This document shows positions 1-8,600 of a DNA stretch of 21,303 bases, piece after piece; the first letter of the stretch is position 1, and each line of letters starts with the position of its first letter. The DNA is from Bacteroidales bacterium UBA6366. Lineage in GTDB: Bacteria > Bacteroidota > Bacteroidia > Bacteroidales > UBA932. A program made the translations under genes and the position numbers. The notes below the pieces were generated by a model that was given only the letters and a program-made list of their open reading frames with translations, searched no databases and had not been told where the DNA came from. The stretch is taken from NCBI GenBank assembly GCA_002438845.1, contig DJRG01000005.1:11548-32850 (forward strand). Direction: 5' to 3'.

Positions 1-414
1 ATTACGGGCGGAAATTCAAGTGATTTCGCTTCAGCCATCACAATCTGGGACGGAAAACTGGTGATCAACAACGGCACATTCATCTCCGGAACTGACGCGA
101 GCGGCAATGACAGTCCTGCCATCTACCTTATGCCGATGGATCAATATGATGCGCCAGAGCTCGAAATCAACGGTGGATTATTCAGTCCGGCACGGGATGG
201 CGGTAGTGCCAAGTTCCTCATCAACTGCTATGATCCTGACATCACAAGATGCAAGATCACCATCAAGGGTGGAACCTTCGTTGGCTTCAATCCGGCAGCC
301 AGCACAGGTGACAATATCGACGGCAAGCCTGCCAACTGGGTCGCTGATGGCTATGAGTCGGTAGAAAGCAAAGAAGAACCTGGCACTTGGATTGTCCAGA
401 AGAAGAAAATCTGA
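1..414 (+). CDS. C-terminal fragment of a beta-helix-like surface protein (5' end outside window)
   Basis: The reading frame is open from base 1 and ends at TGA 412-414. The GTG at 61 is internal, since the frame continues upstream without a stop. The visible 137 residues show the recurring pattern of short strands around Gly-Gly-Thr/Leu-Phe (NNGTF, NGGLF, KGGTF), spaced about 35-45 residues apart. That is typical of right-handed parallel beta-helix repeats in Bacteroidota extracellular proteins. The end (NWVADGYES, then a Trp-Val/Ile strand and a basic tail, QKKKI) is a familiar closing cap of such proteins. The N-terminus, signal peptide and any anchor lie outside the window, so location and function are inferred. 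No catalytic motif is visible. The gene is closed by a strong hairpin terminator and is transcribed away from the rest of the locus, so it is probably a separate unit. Confidence 0.7.
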   Translation: MTGGNSSDFASAITIWDGKLVINNGTFISGTDASGNDSPAIYLMPMDQYDAPELEINGGLFSPARDGGSAKFLINCYDPDITRCKITIKGGTFVGFNPAASTGDNIDGKPANWVADGYESVESKEEPGTWIVQKKKI

Positions 415-420
415 CTTTGA

Positions 421-470
421 TTGACACTCTTATTGAGGCCGCCTTTTCAGGGCGGCTTCTTTTGTGTCAA
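421..470 (+). terminator. Intrinsic terminator after the beta-helix-like gene
   Basis: A GC stem GCCGCC (438-443) pairs with GGCGGC (451-456) around a TTTTCAG loop and is followed by TTCTTTT. An outer inverted pair, TTGACAC (421-427) and GTGTCAA (464-470), encloses it. It begins 7 bp after the stop codon at 414. Confidence 0.85.
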
Positions 471-627
471 GGTGAATGGAGTTGGCTATCCTTTACTGAG
501 CTTGTAGAAGAGGCCGTCCTAATGGTTCGACAAACTCACCAACCGGACGGTTGCACAAATAGGTGATTTTGCTCCAGTTGAGCGTAATAATGACTACGAC
601 GGTGTCATTTCTTGACGAGAACGCTGT

Positions 628-691
628 CGTCGTGTTTAGGTGCCGGGAGATAAGACAACCGTTGTGTTCAGGTGCCGGGGGATAAGACAAC
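628..691. repeat. 32-bp tandem direct repeat, two copies
   Basis: Copies at 628-659 and 660-691 abut exactly and match at 29 of 32 positions. The differences are C631/T663, T637/C669 and A648/G680. The shared core is AGGTGCCGGG, one base (A or G), then GATAAGACAAC. There is no spacer, so this is not a CRISPR repeat-spacer unit. Confidence 0.9.
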
Positions 692-728
692 AATTTACCT
701 CATAACAAAGAAGTAATATTCCGGAATT

Positions 729-818
729 GTTCCAGTGGAGGGTGTATTTATGGCGGCCATTCTCCCGGACAGGGCGCGCGAAGCGCGTAGACCGCCATAA
801 TACACCCGCCACTGGAAC
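729..818. repeat. Long inverted repeat with nested GAA-loop hairpin
   Basis: The left arm at 729-756 (starting GTTCCAGTGG) is the reverse complement of the right arm at 792-818 (ending CCACTGGAAC), with one mismatch (A739) and one extra T. Inside the 35-bp loop a second perfect stem, CGCGC (775-779) and GCGCG (783-787), closes on GAA. The whole can form a cruciform, or a long RNA hairpin on either strand. No T-run follows on either side, so it does not look like a standard terminator, although it lies just past the stop codon of the lytic transglycosylase gene. Confidence 0.9.
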
Positions 819-875
819 CCTTGACCAGAAAGACCTCACGAAGTCACATCGCGAAAACATCGCTGACATCAACCA

Positions 876-1781
876 CTATTTCCCGCTCGGAATGATAATC
901 TTGTAGGTGTGTCCGGCCTTGTTGAGCAGTTTGTTGTCCCGAAGCCAAAGATTGGCCTCTTTCAGTTGGTAATAGGTCACACCGTGCTCCTGCGCGAAGT
1001 CCACCAGATTGGCGATTGAACCACTGACAGTGACAACTTCTTTCGGAGAATAGCAAGGGTACTTCTCGAAATCCTTTACATTGAATCCGAAAGCAGAAGG
1101 ATTCTCGAAGAACATTTTTGCTGAAAGGACTCTGAACATGTACCGGGAAGTCTCCTCGACCAGCCAAAGATCCATCGCTGACTTCTGCCTCTGGTCAGAA
1201 AGACGACGGGATATTCCTCCCTGTCCCGCATTGTAACTAGCAGCGACCGTCATCCAATCTCCGTACTTCTCGTATGCTCTGCGGAGATATTTGCAGGCCG
1301 CAGCGGTCTCTTTCTCAATGTTGTAACGCTCGTCCACCTCACCATCAATGACAAGACCATATTCCTTGCCAGTGGTCTTTGTGAACTGCCAGAGACCCGC
1401 TGCTCCAGCTGAGGAATATGCTTTCGGGTTGAGGTTGCTCTCGATTGCCATGAGGTACTTCAAGTCATCTGGAATGCCGTTCAGCCGAAGTATCGGCTCC
1501 ACCATTCTGAAATAGCGTTCGGACTTTTTCAGCATCAGAATCGAGTTGGAATGCATGTAGGTGAACGAGACCAATTCTCTGTCCATCCTCTCGTAGAGGT
1601 CGCTTCTGTCAAACCGTACCGTGTCTCCTGCGAACACAATCTGTCGAGGCACCGCAGGAGCCTTGAAATGCAGTTCCTCCTGTGGGAAGATCTGCGCCAT
1701 CGAGATGAATGTGGCGCCACTGGCCAAAAGCAGTGTCGCCACTGCCGCGTGTCTGATTATCCTTGCAGTCAACAATGTCAT
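876..1781 (-). CDS. Exported lytic murein transglycosylase (SLT domain)
   Basis: This enzyme is predicted to cleave the glycosidic bond between MurNAc and GlcNAc in peptidoglycan, forming 1,6-anhydro-MurNAc, in the periplasm. The protein is about 301 residues. The signal peptide MTLLTARIIRHAAV, followed by a hydrophobic stretch ending near SMA-Q, fits a start at 1781. A longer frame to 1844 exists, but its extra 21 codons are AT-rich and overlap the promoter. Visible SLT-family hallmarks are the catalytic Glu (about residue 114) in MAIESNLNP, then AGLWQF, then AASYNAGQGG. The C-terminal part (LVDFAQEHGVTYYQLKEANLWL... KIIIPSGK) resembles the LysM-like or cap region of MltD-type enzymes, but I do not see a textbook LysM. 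The gene has its own promoter and is not part of the SusCD operon. Confidence 0.9.
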   Translation of the reverse strand: MTLLTARIIRHAAVATLLLASGATFISMAQIFPQEELHFKAPAVPRQIVFAGDTVRFDRSDLYERMDRELVSFTYMHSNSILMLKKSERYFRMVEPILRLNGIPDDLKYLMAIESNLNPKAYSSAGAAGLWQFTKTTGKEYGLVIDGEVDERYNIEKETAAACKYLRRAYEKYGDWMTVAASYNAGQGGISRRLSDQRQKSAMDLWLVEETSRYMFRVLSAKMFFENPSAFGFNVKDFEKYPCYSPKEVVTVSGSIANLVDFAQEHGVTYYQLKEANLWLRDNKLLNKAGHTYKIIIPSGK

Positions 1782-1807
1782 TAATCCAGAGTCAATTTTA
1801 AATAATG

Positions 1808-1815
1808 CAAATTTA
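1808..1815 (-). promoter_or_regulatory. Bacteroidota-type -7 box for the lytic transglycosylase gene
   Basis: On the minus strand the sequence reads TAAATTTG, matching the Bacteroidota -7 consensus TAnnTTTG. It ends 26 bp before the ATG at 1781, implying a leader of about 20 nt. A good -33 TTTG is not visible. The position supports the start at 1781 rather than 1844. Confidence 0.55.
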
Positions 1816-1844
1816 ATGAAATGGATTTGATAAATGAATATCAC

Positions 1845-1888
1845 GAAAAGAAAAAGACCGGGTTCCGATTTCTGGAGTCCGGCCTTTC
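1845..1888 (-). terminator. Intrinsic terminator of the SusCD-protease operon
   Basis: On the minus strand AAAGGCCGG pairs with CCGGTCTTT (one G-U pair) around a 17-nt loop, followed by the T-rich run TTTTTCTTTTC. It lies 18 bp beyond the stop codon of the last operon gene (1906) and just before the promoter of the next gene. Confidence 0.8.
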
Positions 1889-1905
1889 ATATTCATTGAA
1901 AATCG

Positions 1906-4053
1906 TTATCGCGTCAGGACGGCCTTTTCTCCGAGGAAAGTGTCCGCCTGAGCGGGCATCGAAGCCTTGGTGGAAGTTCCGAACGGCTCTAGGGTGAGGG
2001 CGCTGTAGGTTTTGGAGCCTACGCTCTGCCTTAGGTACGATGAGCCAGTGGCGTTCTCGGAGCTGAACACTAGGAATTGGTAACTGTTGACGGCAGCACT
2101 AGCGTAAGGACTTGGAGTCATGTGGATCACTCCGTCAATGAAACCGAGAGCTATGCTGTTTGCTCCCCAGTATATGGACAGGCCGTCTGAGAAACCAAGT
2201 GTCACATAATTACCTTTGTAGCGACCGAGTTTCTGCGGCTCGATGATGATCGAATGGCTCTCTGGGTCGTAGTACGCTTTCACGTCCGGGGTGAAGTCAC
2301 TGGTGTTGGACAGACCGCTGATTGTGACATCGTTGCCGCCAAGGCTGTAGATGTCTACACGGAATGATTCTTCAGCGGATGAGGATGCACCGTCAACCGT
2401 GGCCGAGGCCTTGAATGCTCCTATGAAATCCTCCACAGTCTTGCTCTGATCGAAGTTCGCGGACGTGTAACCTTTTGTTGAGGCTGTCTTCTGTACAAAG
2501 GACGTGTCTCCAAACTCATTGACAACGCAGACGCATAGGGTGTAGGTCGTACCTTGCTTGAGGGTGTTGAAGACTGTGGCGAAGCCTTCGTCAGAACCCA
2601 GTTTCTGAACGAACTCTTCGTTGACTTCGTTGCCCCTTTCCCAAGCAATCTGAGCAGCACTCTGTCCAAGGTTCTTAACCATGTAGTCAAGGTAGTCCGT
2701 CCTCATGCAGAGGTACTTGAGAGACACAGCGTTGTCCGCCTGCATGTCCCAGAACAAGGTGGTGTAAGGGGAGTAAAGCGGGTTGGAATCGTCCCTTCTC
2801 CAGTCGAACTTGTTGACTTTCGGAAGGTACTTTCCGTCAGGATCGCATGTGAATCTCTGCATGTAGAGGACAGAGGCGGTTGATGTGGAATCGTAGGCGA
2901 GTGCCACAGCCGTGCAGTTCCCTGAACCTACATTCCAGAGTTCGGAACTGTCATCGTACAATGTGAGCACAGGAACGCTTCCCGGAGTCTTGTCCTCGGA
3001 GAGCAACTTTTTGATCTCTTCTTGACGGGCGGAATCTCCTGTGAGGTCACCGCTGACCACGGTCGCCTTGTAGAACTTGGCATATTCATTCTTGTAGAAT
3101 GAGAGCCGTGGAGCCTTGAAACCTGTCTCCGTGGTCTCGATTCCATCGAACGTGATCTCTACCGCAGGAGTTTTGTCCTCATTGCCGTCGAATGTAAGCG
3201 TCTCGGTGCCTTGCGCGAAATAGCCGGCTGAGACGTAGTAGATCAAGTAGAACGAGAATGTGCCCTTGCCATCGTAGGTGCATGGGTAGGAACTGTAGGC
3301 CGCTTTGTTGCCAGTGTACTCCGCCATGTCTGCAACTTTGACATATTCATTGTAATTGGAGTTGTAGTAGCCGATCGACTGGGCGGGCACGGTGCAGGAG
3401 TTGTCATCGTTGAGGATGAACTTGAAGGATGCCCCGCTCGCCCAATCATTGACTTTGAATATGTTGGTTCCCACAGCTTTCTCCACCTCAAGGCCGGAGT
3501 CTTGTCCGGTGTAGAAGGCGTTGTAGTGGTAAGTGGCGGTCTGCGGAACCGTGGCACCGCTCTCGTCGGTTCTGTAGTAGGTCTCCCATTCAAGGGTGTA
3601 GGACACACTAAGGTTGATCTTGTCAGAGAACTGAGTGACATAAGCTCCGTTCCCTGTCTCCTCCTGACGGTCGGAGATGAGGATCGTGGCGTTCAGGCTT
3701 GATCCTGCCAGGAGCCTTCCAAGATTGACCTCGACAGGAATTTTCACGGAATAACTGCCGTCAGGAATCGTGGCTGTCTCCGGTACAGTGAACGAGTCAC
3801 CGTTCTCGCCTTTCTTCTGAAGGCCGACAGAGAGTTCTCCCTTGTCGCTCGGGCGGGCCAGTTCAATCTCGATCGTTCCGGTCTCTGTCCCTTGCGGAAA
3901 CTCCTTGCTCAGGGATGACTGGATGAAGTGGATCTCCTTCGCATCGTCAGAATTCGGGCTGTAGACGGTCCCGTTCTGCTCCTTGTCGCAGCTGACGGCG
4001 AGAAGGAAAAGTGATGCCACAAGAAGGCATGATGTTGATTTTGAATATTTCAT
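1906..4053 (-). CDS. SusE-position surface lipoprotein, large, last gene of operon
   Basis: The product is 715 residues with a signal peptide and lipobox LAVSC (Cys22) followed by DKE, an acidic/basic start that fits surface export in Bacteroidota. After a short linker comes a Calx-beta/DUF1735-like beta-sandwich region (about residues 40-150, with ETGTIEIELARP and SYSVKIPVEVNL), typical of lipoproteins next to SusD. The middle holds further beta-rich modules. A fibronectin-III-like segment near residues 510-545 has a TYTLCVCVVNEFGDT strand pair. The C-terminal 170 residues form another predicted beta-sandwich. The role is inferred from position: a ligand-binding partner of the SusC/SusD complex on the cell surface, ligand unknown. 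It starts 15 bp after the SusD gene and is followed by the operon terminator. At 715 residues it is larger than SusE-like proteins usually are. I cannot assign a named family over its full length. Confidence 0.75.
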   Translation of the reverse strand: MKYSKSTSCLLVASLFLLAVSCDKEQNGTVYSPNSDDAKEIHFIQSSLSKEFPQGTETGTIEIELARPSDKGELSVGLQKKGENGDSFTVPETATIPDGSYSVKIPVEVNLGRLLAGSSLNATILISDRQEETGNGAYVTQFSDKINLSVSYTLEWETYYRTDESGATVPQTATYHYNAFYTGQDSGLEVEKAVGTNIFKVNDWASGASFKFILNDDNSCTVPAQSIGYYNSNYNEYVKVADMAEYTGNKAAYSSYPCTYDGKGTFSFYLIYYVSAGYFAQGTETLTFDGNEDKTPAVEITFDGIETTETGFKAPRLSFYKNEYAKFYKATVVSGDLTGDSARQEEIKKLLSEDKTPGSVPVLTLYDDSSELWNVGSGNCTAVALAYDSTSTASVLYMQRFTCDPDGKYLPKVNKFDWRRDDSNPLYSPYTTLFWDMQADNAVSLKYLCMRTDYLDYMVKNLGQSAAQIAWERGNEVNEEFVQKLGSDEGFATVFNTLKQGTTYTLCVCVVNEFGDTSFVQKTASTKGYTSANFDQSKTVEDFIGAFKASATVDGASSSAEESFRVDIYSLGGNDVTISGLSNTSDFTPDVKAYYDPESHSIIIEPQKLGRYKGNYVTLGFSDGLSIYWGANSIALGFIDGVIHMTPSPYASAAVNSYQFLVFSSENATGSSYLRQSVGSKTYSALTLEPFGTSTKASMPAQADTFLGEKAVLTR

Positions 4054-4068
4054 TGTGTCTAAAGTCTA

Positions 4069-5625
4069 TCAAGGATTCTGATCTTCTTCGTTGATGTCAG
4101 GGTTGGCGTCAAGCTCGTCCTTAGGAATCGTCAGTACCCAGTCGTAGGTGTCGGCGTTTGTGAGGTCGATGCCGTTACGCTTCATGGCGGCGATGCACTC
4201 CTCTGCGAATCCGTCCTCAGTGCGGCGGTCTATGCCCTGTCCGGTGCGGCGCACGTCGAAGATGCGGCCATATTCACCCCACAGTTCGACACGTCTCTGA
4301 ATCAGGATGTTCTCAAGGAGGGATCCCGTCCAAGTGGTTGTGGTCGCCCCAAGGTGAGTGCCGGAGTAGCTGTAGGCATTGTACTTGGGGTTTCTCTTGG
4401 CCATGACCTTGTTCATCAGTTCCCGGGCCTCGTTCTGGTTACCGAGCCTGAGGGCGGCCTCGGCGGCTGTGAAGTACATTTCCTCGACTCTCATGTAGAT
4501 GTAGTCTCCGAGCCATGACTGGACATTGGAGAATGCGAATTTCTTGGAGATGTATGGAGACTCCTTGTCTGTCGGGTCCCACCATCTGAGACGGATGTCT
4601 CCTGAACCGATGTGGTTGTAGAGCTGCTTGTTGATCAACTTCGGAGCGGACTTCGCATAGGCACCGTCGGTGTTGTCCATGTGGGTGAAGAATCCGGCGT
4701 AGGCCCCCGACTGCTCGGAAGTCTCGATTCCGGCTCCCCACATCACATTGCCTGCACTGATGGAGTTCATGCCGCCCATCAATTCGTTTTCGCCTCCGAT
4801 CTGGTAAGAGCCTTCGCTGATGACCTGAGACGCCGCCTTGTAGGCTCCCTCCCAGTCACCTTCGGCCAGACAGGCGCGGGACTTGATGCCCAAGGCGACA
4901 TATTCATTGATGTGTGACTTATTGCCTTTGTTGAGGGTCGATGCCTCACCTTTTGCGAGCCGAACGATGGCCGAGTCGATGTCAGAGTCAATCTGCTTGT
5001 AGACAACCTCAAGGTTTTCCCTTGGTTTGCCTTCGGTGCTGATGGATGTCGGATCGGTGTAAACAGGCACACCCGGATCGCTCCAGCGGTACTTGTCTGT
5101 CATCGGATTGTAAGGCGCCCTGGCGAACCACGTCGCGAGACTGAGGTAGGAGAGTGCCCTGATTGCGTACGCCTGTCCAACAACGTAGGACACATCGGCT
5201 GTGCTGCCTCCCATCGTCTCCTTCGCGGCGATCACGTTGTTGGCGTTGGCGATCCACTTGTAGTTGGCGTACCAGACGTCGTAGGATCTGAACGCCGAGG
5301 ATGTGTACTGGTTCTTCACGTTGTAGACATGGTCGTACCAGAACCATCCGTTGCCTTGGGACTGCATGATGAGGTCGTCTCCCATAACGTCCTGGGCAAG
5401 GTTGTATGCGGCGACGCCGAAGCATTGGTGGGTGTTGCCCGAGGTTGACCAGCCGGCCGTCCACATAGAGCGGTAGATTCCGTTGATTGAGGTTATGGCT
5501 GTGGAAGCCTCCTTCATCAACTCCTCTCCGGAGCCCGAGTCTGTCGGGTTGAACTCAAGCATATCGCTGTCGCAGGAAACTGCCGCAGCGGCTATGGCTG
5601 CAAGAATATATAGTTTCTTTCTCAT
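4069..5625 (-). CDS. susD: SusD/RagB-family outer-membrane lipoprotein
   Basis: This is the lid and nutrient-capture partner of a SusC transporter; by family knowledge it sits on the outer surface above the SusC barrel. The 518-residue length is normal. Evidence: signal peptide and lipobox (Cys18, then DSDMLEFNP), the N-terminal helix region with TAITSINGIYRSMW, the tetratricopeptide-like segment with ANANNVIAAKETM and AYAIRALSYLSLATWFARAPY, and the family's C-terminal ILIQRRVELWGEYGRIFDVRRTG. It lies 11 bp after the SusC stop. Unlike its neighbours it has a perfect Shine-Dalgarno sequence (5633-5638), 7 nt before its ATG. The ligand cannot be read from sequence; the protease context suggests peptides or glycopeptides. 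The symbol denotes the family only. Confidence 0.95.
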   Translation of the reverse strand: MRKKLYILAAIAAAAVSCDSDMLEFNPTDSGSGEELMKEASTAITSINGIYRSMWTAGWSTSGNTHQCFGVAAYNLAQDVMGDDLIMQSQGNGWFWYDHVYNVKNQYTSSAFRSYDVWYANYKWIANANNVIAAKETMGGSTADVSYVVGQAYAIRALSYLSLATWFARAPYNPMTDKYRWSDPGVPVYTDPTSISTEGKPRENLEVVYKQIDSDIDSAIVRLAKGEASTLNKGNKSHINEYVALGIKSRACLAEGDWEGAYKAASQVISEGSYQIGGENELMGGMNSISAGNVMWGAGIETSEQSGAYAGFFTHMDNTDGAYAKSAPKLINKQLYNHIGSGDIRLRWWDPTDKESPYISKKFAFSNVQSWLGDYIYMRVEEMYFTAAEAALRLGNQNEARELMNKVMAKRNPKYNAYSYSGTHLGATTTTWTGSLLENILIQRRVELWGEYGRIFDVRRTGQGIDRRTEDGFAEECIAAMKRNGIDLTNADTYDWVLTIPKDELDANPDINEEDQNP

Positions 5626-5630
5626 TGAAT

Positions 5631-5638
5631 ATCCTCCT
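5631..5638 (-). promoter_or_regulatory. Strong Shine-Dalgarno sequence before the SusD gene
   Basis: The minus strand reads AGGAGGAT, then TATTCA, then ATG. The AGGAGG core is 7 nt from the start and overlaps the TAG stop of SusC. The other operon genes show no such sequence, and Bacteroidota genes generally lack one. Confidence 0.8.
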
Positions 5639-8600
5639 AGAATTGAATGTCGATGCCTGCCACAATGGCTCTGGACGGGGTGTAGGAATACGACACGCTT
5701 CCCGTGAAGTTGTACTGTGGGTCCATGCCGTCAAGGTGGTTGAACATGGCGATGTTGTCTGCGGTGACGAAGATCCTCAGGGCGCTGATGTCCACCTTTG
5801 AGAGCCAGTTCTTCGGGAAAGTGTAGCCAAGCGTGATGTTCTTGATCGCAAAATACGAAGCGTTGATGAGTGCGGAGTCGTTCGCAGGGGATGATCCTCC
5901 GATCTCCACCATCGGCACGTCCGTCACGTCACCTGGTTTCTGCCATCTGCGCAGGACGTTCTTGTGCCAGTTGTTGCCTGCGTACTGAACGTTCATTGTG
6001 CCTGAATACAGCCCGTCATAGACCTTGCCTCCGATTGACCAGGTGGTAAGGAAAGAAAGGTCGATGTTCTTGAATATCACGAAGCTCGAACCGAGGCTTC
6101 CCGACACGGCAGGCTCTCTGCTTCCCATGTAGTACTTGCTCAGGGATGCGAGGGAGACGTTGTCGGTCACATATTCATCACACCTGACATTGCTGATGGC
6201 TCCTGTCTCGTCCACGCCCCTCTTCCAGTACGCATAGTAGAGACGCTTTCCTGTGGCAGGGTCGACTCCGGCTGTCTTGGAAAGGTAGAATGTGTAGATT
6301 GGCTTGCCGACCTCGATGACGGAGGCTCCGGCGCTGATGAAGTCCTGCGAGGAGGTTAGGCTGGTGACCTTGTTGCGGTTCAGAGACGCCATGACGTTGG
6401 CGTCCCATCTGAAGTTCGGACGGTCAAGGATGTTGATCCTTCCGGAGAACTCAAAGCCTTGGTTTTTCATCGAGCCAACGTTGGCGTCGTAGCCGGTGAA
6501 TCCAGTCGAGATCGCGAGAGGGCTCTCAAGGAGCATGTCACGGGTGTGACGGTTGTAATATTCAGCGGTGAAAGTCACCTTCCCGCCGAAGAGAGAGGCT
6601 TCGATACCGGCGTTGAGGTTGCCGTTCTTCTCCCAAGTGATAGCCTTGTTCTCAAGTTTTGAGGCGAAGGCTCCGGCCTCGCTTCCGTTGGCCCAGGTGT
6701 AGTCGTACAGACCCTGCCATGCGTAGTAGGTTCCAAGGTTGTCGTTGCCCTGCACACCATAGGAGGCTTTGACCGTCAGGTTGCTCAGCCACGAGGAGAA
6801 CTGTTCCATGAACTTTTCCTGTGACAGCCTCCAGGACGCTCCGACAGACCAGAAGTTACCCCAACGGTCAGTCCTGTAGAATCTGGAGGAACCATCGGTA
6901 CGCCAGCTGGCATCGAAATAGTAACGGTTCCTGAATCCGTAGTTCAGCCTTGTGAACCAGGATTCTATTCCATAGTTGTTCGAGTAGCTGGAGTTTCCGG
7001 AAGTCGTCACGGCCGGGTCGAGCTCGTCTATCCCGTCCATGATTCCGGTCTTCTCGCCCATCGCGTAGTTGAACCGGTAGCGGTAATATTCATGACCGAG
7101 CAGAACCTTGACATCGTGGTCGGAGAACGTGCGGTCGTAGTTGAGGATCTGGTTGAAGGTGTAGCTGAGAGTCCTTGTGTTGGTCTTGCTTAGGCGGCCG
7201 CCCTGATCCGCGGCGTTGCCGTGGTACTTGTCGTTGGTGATGGTACGCTGGTAGTCATTGAAGTCGGTTCCCAGATTGGCGGTCAGCCTAAGGCCGTAAA
7301 GGAGAGCGTCCTTTCTCGTGGTGCCGAATGTGAGATAAGACCTTGCCGACAATGTGTTGCGGTAGTAGTAGGCCTTGTTGTTGTAAAGCTCTGCCCTTGA
7401 GTTGAATCCTTGGGCGGTAGGACGGTTGGCGTAGCCGTTGTCGTCCTCGTCACCATATTCATACTGAAGGTTTCCTGCCTCGTCGAGGATGTTGTTTCCG
7501 GCCATGTCCTTTAGGTAGACGGGGTAGACAGGTGCCATGAACTGGGCGGTGTACCAGACGTTGGATGTCGTGGAGCCGGAGAAGTTCTGATAGTCGGCCT
7601 TCGTGTGCGAGTAGTTCGCGCTCATCCCGACCTTCATCCAAGAGTTTGCCTGGGAGTCCACGTTGACTCTTCCGGTGTAGCGGTTGAAGTCCGTGTTCTG
7701 GAGGATTCCGTTCTCCTTGTAGTAACCCATCGAGATGAGGTAGTTGACCTTTTCGGTCGCTCCGTTCACGGAGAAGATGTGTTCTGTGCGCAGGGCGGCG
7801 TTGTCGCTGATCTCGTCCATCCAGTTCTCATTCCACGCCGCAACTGCGTCATCCTTGATCTTGCCGGTGCTTTGGTCGATGAGGGTTGACCATGTGTGGT
7901 TCTTGTATGGATTGTAATATTCCGGGTTCTTGAGTCCTCCGATCGTCTGGCCGAGGTTGGCTGAGGCGTAGGCGCTCGCGCCTTCGAAATCCATTCCGGT
8001 GCTGTACTGGGCGCTGTTTCTGAGGGACTCGTAGGTCAACTCGACGAAATCGTCCATGCCAACGAGGTTATAACGCTTCAGCGACCTGGACGCGATGCCG
8101 GCACTGCCCTTGTAGCTGACGACAGAGCGCTCTCCGCTGCCTTTCTTGGTGGTGATGACGATGACTCCGTTTGCTCCTCTGGCTCCGTACAACGCTCCGG
8201 CCGACGCATCCTTGAGGACAGTCAAGGACTCGATGTCAGCAGGGTTGATGGCGCTGAGCGACCCGTCGTAAGGGATGCCGTCCACAACGTACAGAGGTGT
8301 GGAGACCGCGTTGATGGAGCCGATTCCTCGGATCATTATCGACGCGCCCTCACCTGGCTGACCCCCTCCAGATGTTACCTGGAGTCCGGCCACCGTTCCC
8401 TCTATGGATTTGGTGATGTTGCCTGTAACCCTTTTCTGAAGCTCATCGCCTTTAACGACGGCGGCTGAACCGGTGAAGCTGCTTTTCTTGGCGGTTCCGT
8501 ATGCGACCACCATCACCTCTCCGAGCTCGTCATCGATAATGTCTTCCTGGAGAACCACATCAATCACGGACTTGCCCGCGACATGGATTTCTTGGGTGAC

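Larger units (their letters stand above)
471..875. other. 405-bp gene-free stretch with repeat structures
   Basis: No convincing gene is present. Two short minus-strand frames (493-693 and 636-872) run through the repeats described below. They have no recognisable domain, signal peptide or start context, and they look like frames held open by a repeat. The stretch holds a 32-bp tandem duplication (628-691) and a long inverted repeat (729-818). The remaining sequence shows nothing else I can support. Together these look like a dispersed non-coding repeat or the relic of a mobile element. Confidence 0.6.

Noticed and set aside
628..691. Possible CRISPR array
   Set aside because: Two repeats abut with no spacer, and no cas genes are present.
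729..818. Integron attC site
   Set aside because: The ends GTTCC...GGAAC do not match the attC core GTTRRRY/RYYYAAC, and no integrase or cassette genes are nearby.
636..872. 78-codon minus-strand frame beside the transglycosylase
   Set aside because: It reads straight through the long hairpin and the second 32-bp repeat; it is better explained as a frame held open by a repeat than as a gene.
1782..1844. Longer N-terminus for the lytic transglycosylase
   Set aside because: The extra codons are AT-rich, place a non-signal segment before the signal peptide, and overlap the -7 box.
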